Shown piece after piece: positions 40,939 to 53,258 of a stretch of 64,000 bases of DNA (its first letter is position 1; each line of letters begins with the position of its first letter). The stretch spans positions 18,742,001 to 18,806,000 of the forward strand of contig JAFFSR010000220.1 in assembly GCA_017163975.1 (NCBI GenBank), read 5' to 3'. The DNA is from Anastatus disparis (taxonomy: Eukaryota; Arthropoda; Insecta; Hymenoptera; Eupelmidae). Below the pieces are notes generated by a model. It did no database searches and was not told the DNA's origin. It saw nothing but the letters and a program-made list of their open reading frames with translations. The translations under genes were made by a program, and so were the position numbers.

Positions 40939-41141
40939 TTTTTTTTATTTTGTTTAACGTCGTTGAATTTATGTAATCATTACGATGCTAATGCGACGGA
41001 GGTCTCCAGCGTGTTTGTGAACAAAGCACATGTAACGTACAGAGATGCTTGTATCAATCAGTCGAGTCGAGAGCGGGATTCGAACTCGGGACCTCGAGAT
41101 TACGAATCCATCGCTCTACCGACTGAGCCACTGAAGACTTC
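40939..41141 (-). mobile_element. tRNA-derived SINE, copy 3
   Basis: Minus-strand copy of the family at 9701. The head at the high-coordinate end carries a box-like TGGCTCAGTCGGTAGAGCG and the B box GAGTTCGAATCCCG. The body contains GTTACATGTGCTTTGTTCAC. The low-coordinate end reads TTTAACGTCG preceded by a T tract, which is the complement of the A tail. Confidence 0.88.
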
Positions 41142-44100
41142 ATATATTATATTTATAAATATCCAATTTTATTTATTTTCAAAGCATACTTTAACTTTTC
41201 ACGATTCAGCTTACTCTTTATTTTACTCATATTTTTAAACACGATGAACGACAATCCAGTTATATAATAAAAAAAAAAAAGAAACTAGTACGCCCTGCGG
41301 TGACTTGAGCTTGCAACGTCTAATAAAATTTTTCCAGCGTCGATAACGCGTTAGATAGCAGCTTATCGCTTTACCTTCTCTCTTTCTTTCTTGGGCTTTC
41401 AAAGTAATATAGCACAACCGTAAAGTTTTCGCGTGTGCTGGCTACTTTGCAAACCAAAAAACTCTCTCTCTCTCTCTCGCTTTTTCTTTTATATTGTGTC
41501 TCTCATGAAAAACGGCCGAGAAAAGACTTTGAGTTTTTATACGAAAATACGAGGTGCCTCGTATATATTCGAATAACACTAGGGCGGTGTACGCGCTATC
41601 CGCGTTTAAATCCTATGCATTTTTTTCTGGCTATAGGAAGCGTTTTTGCATTGAAAGAGGGAAAGCCTCGACGTTGGTGCTTAGTTTTACTGCTGAAAAA
41701 AGAGAAAGAGAGAAAGAGAGTTGAGATCTTTATATCTAGTGCGGAAAAATGAAACTTATATGGCTGCGCTTACAGATAATTGAAATATGAATTTCAAATT
41801 TTTGGCCAATGAGAAAATCATAAATTTAAATTGATAATTTTAAGAGATATATAACTTTTGATAATGAGTATTAAAATCTAATGATTAATTTGTAAAATCA
41901 GTTATTAGAAACGAAACTAATTAAATACAAATTGTTATATGTTATGTAAGCCCATAACGTTGCTTTATAATTAATTAAAATTTGGTAGTTTAGAATGATA
42001 CGTTTTATTAGAATTGATAATCAATTAATAATTTGAAAAATAAAAAGCATTTAAAATAACAATAAGTAAAAAGTTACGAATATTAAAACATTAAAATAAT
42101 AGAAAAATCACGTTAGTTTATCAGGGCTAAATTATATTAATAAAATTAAAATACTTATTATAAAAATTATATTTTTAATAATTAGTGTCTTGAAAAAGAT
42201 AATTTTTCTAATAATTTCATGTCAAAGTTACAAAGAACATTCCAAACTTTATTTCGTTTTTATGAAAAGAGAAAAAGTGAAGAAAAAAAAAATGAGAACA
42301 GCAACACTAGTAAAAGAGTAGCGAATTACAGTGAACTGTTGTATTTCTTTGTCGAGAGGAATTAACTTTGAAATGGTCCTAAGACTTTTGTGTGCAATGT
42401 CGACAGATTGTTTACTGTCGCGAGACACGCGAAGCTGTCGTTGTCGCGCATCAGAAGGAAGAAACATGAAGAAATGCGCGAAAAAATCAAGAGTCAAGTC
42501 TTCTGGGTACTATAATTATTTCATTGTAAAAAAGCATTGCTGTACCAGTTGTAGAAAAGTTAAAGAAAATGGGAAAAAAAACAAATGAGTAACTGGAGTC
42601 GTGTCGAGAACAAGAAAAAGGTGCTGCTTTTTATTGAACAATTTTCGTAGAAAAATAAATTTTTAAGAAAATTAAAAATAATCATCGTCATTTAAGCAAT
42701 GATTTTGTAAAAATTTTTTGCATTTTTTTTTCATTATGTCTTCTGAATATTTACGGGATAATTAGAAACAATAATTTAAAAAAGTTAGTGATTGAAAACG
42801 AGGAAAAATATTATCCAAAACAATAAAAATTTAATTTTTAGAAAATAAATTTTATAAAATATTGTGCTAAAAATTTACTACGTCACTTTTTTTTATTGTT
42901 ACATTTTTATGTTTTAATTTTTGAAAAAAAAATTTAAAATTAAGATTCAGTCATTTTCTTAGTATAAAAATTTTTTGTTAATTCAACACCACATTTGTTA
43001 ACACAAAAAATTTATAACATAAGTGAACCAAATTTTTTTTCAGTGTAAGAGCGGAATTTCACAGCTCTGTTTGGCTAAGGTGCTAGACTCATAATTCGAC
43101 CCGTAAACGCGGGTCCCATCCCTGCGTTGGTCACTTTTTCATCGACTTTATCGTGACATCGTATTAAATGATATCTCAATTATATTTTCTTAATTAACTC
43201 TGCTCTAAAGTAAGATTTGTTTATAAAAAAATCGATTTAAATTTACTTCATTCATACAAAAAATCTCGCAGAAAATAGTATTAAACAATTTTAATTAAAA
43301 TTGCAACATCGATATTTGATGTTTGATTACTTTAAGGAAAATTAAATTCCCAATACGTTACGCGATTGTCTTTAATTTTGTTGTCTTGATAAGACTTCTT
43401 TTCTTACTTACTTTCTTACTTAAGTGAATTAAACAGATTCTTCTATTAGATCTTTAAGAAGAACAGCTTTATTCAATTTGCCCAAGAAAAAGTATTTAAC
43501 TTTTTTTCATGATTGGCAAAACGTGCCGAAGATTCAGTAAGGGCAGATTTATTTTTTCTTTTAACAATCCAATTGTATGTTACAGTTTTAATTAATCCCT
43601 AGATCTTGTTGTTTATTTTGCAATTAATCATGAGCATCGGACACTGCATGATAGAGTAAACAGCTTAAAATTAAAAAAGTTCATCGAGGTGTTAGATTTA
43701 TAGTGTTATTTTCCATGTAACTTATTTACAATAAAGTAAAACTTTATAATTTTTATACCATTACTTTGATATTACAACGCTTGAAAATTTGCTTAAATCA
43801 ATAGTCGCCCTATAAACCTTAATTTAATTTTAACTTTACATGCTCGCTATCCAGCGAATGACCTTTTCCCATTATTTACCCCTAGCCTTATATATATATT
43901 ACAATGTATAATGTTCACATAAAAAATAAAAATTTCTTAACAAATATTGAACAATATCCAACGCGAGCATAAACCAAAAATCAATATTGGAGAAGCGTTA
44001 GTTACAAAATTTCAAGTATCCAAGATTCTCGTCTCTCTTCCGTGTTACATGTTGTTAACAATGGGTATGGGAATATAGTGATGTTCTGGCTTTCGTGGCA

Positions 44101-46951
44101 TGAAAGCCGCAAGCTCTGGCTTCGCTACTAACTTCAACATCGAAACTATTTATCAACGCGACGCCATAGTATTAATACCATCTGTTGTGTTATATATACG
44201 TATTGTCTTTCTTGTCGCCTTTTGCTTGGCAGCTTATGCACTACCTTGTCTTTTGTAACTATATACAGACGCTTTATAGAACAGCATTTACTGTCCTATA
44301 AAGGAATCTATTAAGTGCGTATTACGTTACGAAAATTCTGATGCTACTTTTGAGAATTTCTCCAAAATCAATTTTACAAATTTTATGCATGAGTTGATTT
44401 ATGTATTTATGACAGTTTATGAATTACATTGCCATATTTTGGTAATGGATTTAAAATTAACAAAATATTGTTCTTTAACTTGTTTCATTAATTTTATTAT
44501 TGTTTGAATTTATAATTTATTGTAAAATGTCTTTCCTGCAATTCATTTCGTGTAATTTAATTATTACTTCAATGTCTTCTTTGCTATTTACTTTTTTATG
44601 ATTCAGAATATTGTATTAGCCAATACAAGCACTTTCTGAATTTTGTTAAAAGCTATTTTATAATTTATGTAAAATACAAAACTAGCATCTTCGTAACATC
44701 ATTTATCTGTATATCAATATATTTAATTATTTATTATTCTGAATATCAATGAAAAATCTACTGAATTTTTTTGTAAAATTTGCTTATAATTAATTTATTA
44801 AAAGTAGACTTTTAACTTCAATGTAATTTTTATTTTGTTCGAACGGTAAATTATTTACTGTGCTTTTCATAAATGTGGGATATATTTTTTTTATTAAAAA
44901 TAGATTCAATAATTATCGAGACTTTACTTGCCTTATACAAATTTTATTACAATTAATAACGTATATAAACATTATGTCTTTTTCCCTTCTATATTTGTAA
45001 TAAAAAGCAATTTTTGTTCTTACTATATTATTTTTTTTTTCGAAACATCTTATAGCTCCTATATTCTAAGTACAAGCTATAAATATTTTACTGTCTGTCC
45101 TCTGAATAATAGAGTGCTTTGAGGTCTCTGCGGTTCTGTCAAACGACTTTGTCTGACAGCATTAAAATATAAATGATAATAAAATTGTAAATTATGTGCA
45201 AAATTTCATATCAAAGTAAAAGCTTTATTCCGTCAAATAATTCAGCATTTAAATTAATAATAAACTGTACATCGTAACGCAAATGATTATCAATTGTTTA
45301 AATATTAAACAGAGGAAATTCAATCAGAAAATTCACTTGTTTCGATATACATACAATATAATAATTTGTATCTTGTATATTTTACATAGCAATTATCATT
45401 TATTATCAAGAATATTATTTTTTAATAATATATTTTCATTTTTACTATCTAAATGTTGATTTTACCAATGAAAGAAATACATTAATAATAGAGAAACAAT
45501 AACAATATAGCAAGAAATATTATATGCAACAAATTACATTTAAAATTTGTCGAAAATGGTCATGAAACTTGTTACGTCATTGTGAAAATATGTGAAATTC
45601 AACGATATCTCAATATTGATGCAAATTAAATAGCAAAGTAAAATAGACTTTATTTTCATGCAAAAACTTCATAGTTTTTGTTGGCAAAAATTTACAAACT
45701 GTTAGTGCACCAAGTTTTACATTGCGCACAAAGATAACTTTAAATTTTAAAGGGGTTTAAGTTACCATAACTTTGTATCTTTGTTGACTACAGTGCTACG
45801 TGTATATTGTCTTCTTCTTCTTTTATATATTGCAATTGTTTAACATTTCGAATTAAATGAGCATAAATTGAAAACTAGGGTAGTTCCTGTAATATATAAC
45901 ATGTTACAAAGTTTATTTTACTTTGTGCTCAATACAACGTATATTTTTTCTTTATTGATCATTATCATAAAGCGGACATTTTTTACAATTATTTGCTCGA
46001 ATTTTGTAAATTATTTTTGGATGGAAAATAAATCTTTTTTATTTTATAATTTAATTCTCGATGTGTATACTTTTATCAAATATATAATGAGCTCTTAATT
46101 ACAAAAAAAATAATAAAAAAAGGAAATCCAGCTATAAAAGTATTACTATCGCTCTCACCTTAACTGTACTTCGATTAGCCGTGCCAAGACTTCACGAAAA
46201 GCATCTCCTATAATCACAATCTACTTCATGACTAGTTTCAGCATACGTCATCAAATAGCAGAAAAGTTCGTGGCACGTACTCTGTAATGGGTAGGAAAAA
46301 AAAATAAAAAAAGGAAGAAAAAAATACGATGCCGCTCCTTATCACCTGAAAAGAGGAAGTTAAGTAGCTAACTTTGCTGACAGTTGCAGGCTACACAACC
46401 ACCATATATCGATTTACGTACGTGATGTGCCTATATACCGTTAACAGTTTAAGTGTCGCTATACCATTCTCTTTATATATGTATCACGTTACTTACCCTT
46501 TTTTTTATACGTATTTTCGCAATGACGCTTTTCTATTGAAGTTTAATGATTTTGCGAGGGTTTGAAGAAAAATCAATTGGATTCAAGCGATAAAAGTATG
46601 AGCCTAAAATTAAAATAATCATGTATATATAAATAAAATATACTGTAAAAAATTTTTTGTACTTTTAAAATACGAAATTGTTTTAGGTGAGACACAAATT
46701 TTTTTGTGTTAAAATTTATAAATAATTTTTTTGTAAATATTAAGATTAAAATTTATGAATAATGAAGTGTGTGATTCTATGTAACAATTTGAATAAAAAA
46801 AATATATATTTTGTATGCGGATTTGACAAAAAATTTTTTTATTTAAAAATACACAAAAATTTTAGGTTTAAAAAAAATTTTATGTTATAATAAAATTTAT
46901 AAAAAAATAAAACACAATAAAATTTATAAAAAATTTTTGCAAATCATCTGA
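41142..46951. other. AT-rich non-coding DNA
   Basis: No supportable gene. Less AT-rich islands lie near 41290-41750, 42300-42600 and 44030-44300. The Cys/Lys-rich frame at 42331-42588 overlaps an equally open minus-strand frame and has no domain I recognise. Confidence 0.5.
43063..43135 (+). other. tRNA-Met-like remnant
   Basis: TGGCTAAGGTGCTAGACTCA resembles a D-arm running into a CTCATAA anticodon loop. CGCGGG...CCTGCG would form a T-stem around a seven-base loop (TCCCATC). The loop lacks the usual TTCGA, the anticodon stem does not pair, and no acceptor stem is visible. A T run follows. It is a decayed tRNA or the head of another SINE family rather than a working tRNA gene. Confidence 0.35.
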
Positions 46952-47142
46952 AATTTAACGTCGCTGTATTTATGCCATCATTGCGATGCCAATTAGCGAC
47001 GGAGATCGTTAGTATGTTTGTGAACAAAGCACATGTAACGTACAGTGGTGCTTGTATCAATTGGCTGCCGAGAGCGGGATTCGAACTCGGGACCTCGATA
47101 TTATGAATCCATCGCTCTACCGAATGAGCTACTGAGACCTCA
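46952..47142 (-). mobile_element. tRNA-derived SINE, copy 4
   Basis: Minus-strand copy. A box-like TAGCTCATTCGGTAGAGCG lies near 47110-47132, followed downstream on the minus strand by the B box GAGTTCGAATCCCG. The body matches copy 2. The 3' end is ACGTTAAA at 46952-46962, followed by AT-rich DNA. Confidence 0.87.
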
Positions 47143-50100
47143 AATATTAATGTTTATAATAAGACTAATAATAAATTATGAATATAATCACAGATATCAA
47201 ATTCTTATTTTAATTAAGTATTAATTTACGATCTTGCAAAAATTTATGAACGACTGATTAATTTTAATTAATTCCTGGAACTTTAATGAAGTCAAATTTC
47301 TTTGATACTAAAAAATTCGTAATAAATTTAATGCTTCATTCATCGCTGAAAATTCGATAAACAACTTCATGAATTTTATATATATGTATGTATAAAATAT
47401 TTTCTATCAATAATATTCATAAATTAACACATCACCAATTTCAAAGTAATTCAACATTATTAATTATCTTCCAATTAAAATGCATCATTCACTCTTCGCT
47501 CGTACTGATTCAATTAAATAATTATTAATTTTCTCTATACACGAGATATTTGATTTCAAGTTATTTATGAATATTTTTCAAAAAATCTAGCATAAAATTT
47601 CATACGCGTATAGCTCTCTTATCGAACAATCAATTTCATTGGCTTTGAAGTGTCGCCTTTTCTCCCTCGTATATACGTATATACAAATCGTTATGTGAAC
47701 TGAATATACTCTATTGAAATTAGTGTTTTGCGCTTGTGTAGTATCTCGCTAAATTAATTTGACTTTAAATTAATGTCATTAAGCAGCTGCTATTTTCATT
47801 AAAATTTCAGCTTTAAACTCAATATTTCCCAACTGATCGAGAATTCGCGTATACACATGTCAATAGATACCTTTAAACATTGAATCAATGTTTTAGGAAA
47901 AAAGGAGAGAGAAAGAAGGAAAAATGTATATGTGCTTTTTGATATGAAACGCGACTCGAGCTTGTAAAGCTATTTCAAAAATATCGATGCCTTGCCCCGA
48001 TGTATACAGCATTGATTGCATTCAGTGGTTTTAATTTTTCACAGCTGATAAAACTTGAAACGGGAATATTTGCTATCGGAGAAATATCCTTCACTTTTTG
48101 GCTTTTCGATATTTGAATGAAAATTGTTGTAACATCAAATATTAGCTTTTTCAATGATAATACTTTGTTTTTTGAGGGCTACTCTCCGCGCGCGTGTGAT
48201 TGTTGATATAGGCTTGGACATACAGTTTTTAATGACTTTCATTCAAAACCAGATATTATTGTTGCTGGGGAAAATTGAATTGATTCGTCGGTGGTCAATG
48301 TTATCAATTATATCGGACTATTTAATTCAACAAAAGAATTGCTATTGTTTGAACTTTTACGAACAATTGGTTATGCCCGAATTTCGATTTATAATCAGTG
48401 CGTACTATTTCATTGGCCTGTTTCATACATACAAAGTAAGTTTGATGATCTCAATTGTATTTTATTGTGTGGTTTGGCGTGTACCTTAATTCCTGTGTTG
48501 TACAATCGCATTCTCTGATAAAATACGTCCTCTCTTTTTTTTGTTACGCTAATTAAAAAGTTAATGCACACAAATTGATGCTCTAAAGAGAAGTACATAG
48601 TAATAAAAACACAATGATTTATTCCTACTTTTACGATTTTAGAATATTCTACACTTATCATACCTTAATCGACGCTCTATATACTCATTCCTACATCCTT
48701 TTTTATATTTTTTATTCTGCAGTCACTCAAATTAAGACTTGTTGGCGAACCCTATACTGTAAATCCTTAAGAAGTTTTCTTCGAAATAAGCTAGTACATT
48801 GATAAATTTGATATTAGGTAATTTTAGTTGAAAAATATTGAATACAGTATTTAATACGCCTTCCGCTTACACGATTAAATAAACAGCTCCTGGACAGTCC
48901 AAACGATAGACGCATAAAAAATTAGCCATGATTAAAAGCGAGATTTCCAAACGATCACTTATCTAAACAGCACCCTTCTATTTTTACAGATCGCCTGAGG
49001 TGTGCTCGCGTTACACGGCTAATGTAGCCCTAATATATAATAATATTTGAATTAAATTTATTCCTTCTTTTCCGAAAAAATTTTTTGATAGTAAGAAAGA
49101 TAGTTTTTGAAATAACATCGTAGCGTAGAAACATATTCAAGAAAATTAGAATCTAAATACACTAATTTCAGAAAATTTACGCATTTTTTATGTATACGTG
49201 TACTTGTGTTCTAAGAACAGCTTGGTTACTTTTTATTTAATAAGGCTAAAATTAAAGTTTCAATTATTTTATGAACCTTATATTTTTTTTTTCGTTTTAA
49301 TAAGAATTTTGACATTGATTTTTGCAGGAAAATATAATTATTGTTTGTCATTATTTCCAAATAGAATTTTTCGTATAACTCATAAGATCTATTAATCTTT
49401 AAAATATATGCTGTTGTATATTCTATTAAAATCATTTTGAATTCGAAATTTAATCTGTTCGATTTCATATTATTTGTTTTTCTTGCTTTTCATTAAAATT
49501 TTATAATTTTTTTCAAAATTATTTTATTTTTATATTTTTTTTAAACTACAATTTAAGTCGGGAAAAACTAAATTTTAATATGTTGGAGACAGTTATTAAA
49601 TTTGATTACGTATAAGCTTTAGTAAAATTAACAATAAATCTTTATTGTTCTGAAATTTTGAAAAAAAAAAAAAATGAAATAGTTATCTAAAAACAAATTT
49701 TCAATACCGGTATTCAATTGTTGATCTGAAAAAATCCTATTGAAAAATTCCGAAAGTCGTTCTCAAATGCATTTCGCACCCTTACATTGTTAGGATGTCA
49801 ATATTCGTCGGATCAACCTTATCTTTTATCACACATCCACGAAATAACAGCCTGTCGTTCATTCAATATCAACAAAAACATCCAAAATTGTCCACTTCCG
49901 TTTCGCTCCGACGCTTTGAAATCACTGGCAATCCAAAAAAAAAATGAACGAAACAAATAAAAAAAAAGGTTGACCATAATCGTCGCAGAGAAAAAAAAAT
50001 AGAAGAATTTACACAATGGAAAGAAAGGGGGTTCGTGAAAAAAAAAAGACTGTCATTCAACAATTAACACCTCTCTGGTTCATATGATTGTTTGGAGTGC

Positions 50101-50910
50101 AATAAAGAGACACACGTCAGATACAGATGTAAAAAAAAAACAGTGCCTTTTTCAGGGTGACGAATATAAAAAAAGCTTGATATACAATAGCTGTGCGTGA
50201 GTTTTCGAATGATAAAAAAAATAATACGAAAGTTCAGCAATAGTAGGTAGACTATTCCTTTTTTTTTTTAAACATAGAAAAGAGACGAAAAGGTGAATAA
50301 TAAAAAAAAAATATAACTGGAAGAGATGCATGCAATTCAGTAGCTGTTAATTTTTCATCGAGGAAAAAAAAGTGCGATATCCAGTTCAATGAGCTCGTTG
50401 TTGTTGTTATGTGCTATCGGATTTGATTCGATTTTATTGACTTCTTGTTTGGAGGAACGAGAGGATTTGAGGATGCGTTTCCTTGTTATCCTTTATATTT
50501 TCTGTTTGTGAGAATCAGTTGTATCAATTTGTTTATCTTTTTTTTTTTTGAAAGTATGCACTCGTAAAACAATATAAAAATAGAAGATGCGAGTATGCAT
50601 GTATGAATATCAAAGTGACAAAACAACTTCCAGAATTTATTTTTGATTGTATTAGTAAACTTATTTTGATGTGAACTATCTAAAAATTTATAACTCTAAC
50701 TTGACTTGTACACATCAATGGGTGTACCCATCAATGCAACAAATTTCATGCTGCGCAATTTTTTGATAGTTTTTTTTCTCTCGTGTGTCTGATAGTTTCA
50801 TAACATTCAGTTATTATTACTTACTGTAGAATAGACTACCGTTGCATGAATATTAAAATTAAAGAAAAAATATAAACCAAATATGAAATAATAATATAAA
50901 TAGTATATTA
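47143..50910. other. AT-rich non-coding DNA
   Basis: The longest plus-strand frame is 48154-48489 (111 codons). It is hydrophobic and has an overlapping open frame in another phase. I see no domain or splice context, and I treat it as chance. A-rich tracts with many 7-9 base A runs occur at 49900-50340. Confidence 0.5.
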
Positions 50911-51121
50911 TGCACCTAGGGAGGTAAAATAAAGGACAGGCCATAGCACGAGGGAATTGACACCCAAGGCGAAGCCGAGGGTGGCAAACTCGTGCTATGG
51001 GTTGTCCATTTTACCTTCCATGGTGCATATACGATTTTTTTTAACAGTGAGGCTAAAATTAGCACTTTTCGTTTTCCGTGCCGGGAGCAAAAGTGGTATT
51101 TTTAGCCCACTGTTAAAAAAA
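50911..51121. repeat. Pair of adjacent long hairpins (fold-back element)
   Basis: Hairpin 1 (50911-51027): TGCACC, GAGGTAAAATAAAGGACAG and CCATAGCACGAG pair with CTCGTGCTATGG, TTGTCCATTTTACCTTCC and TGGTGCA. The loop holds a further stem CACCC/GGGTG with GGCGAAGCC inside. Hairpin 2 (51034-51121): TTTTTTAACAGTG and GGCTAAAA pair with TTTTAGCC and CACTGTTAAAAAAA. No reading frame is involved. The architecture recalls the hairpin at 24007-24084. Confidence 0.85.
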
Positions 51122-52921
51122 GGAATTTTTTTTAAATATCTATCTTTGATAATGAAATAATATTGATTAATATAATGTTTTCACAAGGTACACTTTCTTC
51201 TGTCAAAGAAAAAAATAATTGTTGAATTATTCTTAAGCAAAAGCACTTAATCAATAAAATGCGTAAACACGAACTTCTCATCATGAGAATTGAATAATAT
51301 TTTCAGTTAGTCACAGACTCGTAAACATGCGAGTATGATGAACGATGACGTATCCAGCGTTTCGTTCGAATGCACGAGTAATTTCACTGTCTACCTGTTT
51401 CTTTAATACCAGTACGAAAAAAAGTATCTTATCACACTATAATCCTTCAATTTTTTTCTTCTTCCTTTCTCTCTTTTTATCTATCTCGCTTGTCCAGTCT
51501 CATTATTTTTCACTTTGTCATTTTCGTGCACTACTTCTCTTCGCTATTCCATTTTATGCATGCTCTTCATTGTTACTTCAACGTCATTGTATTTTTTTTT
51601 TTATAAACGTTCTTTCCTATATTCATTTGAATTTTTAAATTTGTTATTAATAATTTATTGATTGCATCCTTAATTTTTTGTTTTGCAATAAAAATTTTAA
51701 TGAAGTATTTTTTTTTTAAATATCCAAGTTTAAATAATAAAAAAAGGCGATATGCTTTTTAAAAAAGACACGCATAGCCACCGTAAATAAAAGTTCTTGA
51801 ACAATATAATCCTCTTTTGACCCACATAAAGTCTCGGTAAAATGATGGTTACCAGTCTGCAACAATGTATATTAAAATTATTACCTAAACTTTCGGAGAA
51901 AATTTAAGCGTGCAGCTTCGTTTCGCATTTATACTTCGTTAAACTGTTGGAGCGGTGTTATACGCGTTAAAAAGGTAAAATGGTGCTGGCAACGAGGATG
52001 GTTACAAGCTTTTGCCCCCCTTCTTCTTCTTCTTCTTCTTTTGAGCTTTTCTCGCAAAATATTTCACACGTAAAGAGCGTGCGATGCTTATTCGATTACC
52101 TTTTACTCATACTTTTGACGAAAATTTTATACCTACACATGTACACGTTTTATGGAAAAGCCGTAGGCAAAAGAGCTTGTAGGGAAAATGTGTTGGGAGT
52201 TTCCGAAAGTTAAGTTGGCTGAGTTAAAAAAAAAAGAGAGAGAGAGAGAAAGAGAAAAGTTAAGAACTTAACGTTGAATATGAGAAAGATAAGCGGTTAA
52301 CGCTTCGATATTCGAGTATAACATGCTTGATTTGACTTTATCGCAAAAGCGTAGCGAACTTTTTTTTTTTTATAAATTTTATACCTAACTATATTGAAGA
52401 AATTCAAACGAAAGACTTTGACTTGCATAAACGATTCACGATGTAACATCAGCGTTTTAAAGTATACACGTGTATAACCGTTCCGATGGTATACTTTTAA
52501 AAAAGTCGCGCACGATGCATCAATAACAAGGGTTAAAAGAAGAAAGTTTGGGAATATATGGGTCGTTCGTAAAAGTTTGAAGTTTTTTTTTAAATATTAA
52601 AGATAAAGAGGCTAGGGAGTGAAGCAAAGATTTAATTTTTATTGCTTATTAAAATTTGTGCTATTAATTATCATAATATAAATTATTATAAATCATTATT
52701 CACAGTTTTTAAATTAGTTAAAGAATTCATAATTTAACTTTGAAGAAATTAAATGTATTTATTGATCGAAAAGAATGAATTTAAAATGTAAATAATAACT
52801 TACATCGAGATTATACTGATATCGAATTTTTAAATTAAATTAAACTTTTGAATAAAATTTTTTACATAGTTCATTTTTCAATCAATTTTATTAATACAGT
52901 TTTTACATATAAAATTTTTAT
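51122..52921. other. AT-rich non-coding DNA
   Basis: No gene is supportable. It contains a TTC repeat (52020-52040) and a GA run (52237-52250). It ends at the left target-site copy of the LTR element. Confidence 0.55.
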
Positions 52922-52925
52922 ATAG

Positions 52926-53258
52926 TGTTACGTGGGATTTTTGATACGCACTCCTATGGGGAGTGTGAGGATGTAAAATAATTACAAGAGAATTAATACA
53001 AGTTAACTGGTATTTATTGTAACCCAAAAATACAATGAGAGAGAGACTAGTTACTACTTTACTCTAACGCGTCCGGCGATGGTCTGTCGCTCGTCGTCGT
53101 CCAAAACGACGATGTAAGTTGCCCGCGACGAAGTGCCGAATCAGCACTTCGCGCATCGTGCGACTCTTGGTCCGGAAACTCGGAGTCGCATTTCTCTGAG
53201 TTTCTACCTTATTTTATGTTTTATATTATAATATACGTACAATATAATGTACGTAGCA
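52926..53258 (-). repeat. 3' LTR
   Basis: 333 bp starting TG and ending CA in element orientation. It contains a minus-strand AATAAA at 53013-53018 (poly(A) signal) and a strong GC-rich hairpin CGAAGTGC...GCACTTCG around 53130-53152. No mismatch to the other LTR was found on reading. Confidence 0.95.

Noticed and set aside
40963..41238. 91-codon plus-strand frame over the SINE
   Set aside because: It lies across an antisense SINE copy (similar frames occur at 9616-9825 and 30707-30892), so it is not a gene.
42331..42588. Cys/Lys-rich 85-codon frame resembling a small secreted protein
   Set aside because: No signal peptide, and the Cys spacing fits no toxin or defensin pattern. The opposite strand is equally open (42249-42497).
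48154..48489. 111-codon plus-strand hydrophobic frame
   Set aside because: A second overlapping phase and the minus strand are also partly open. There is no domain or splice context, and the AT-driven Leu/Ile/Phe composition fits chance.
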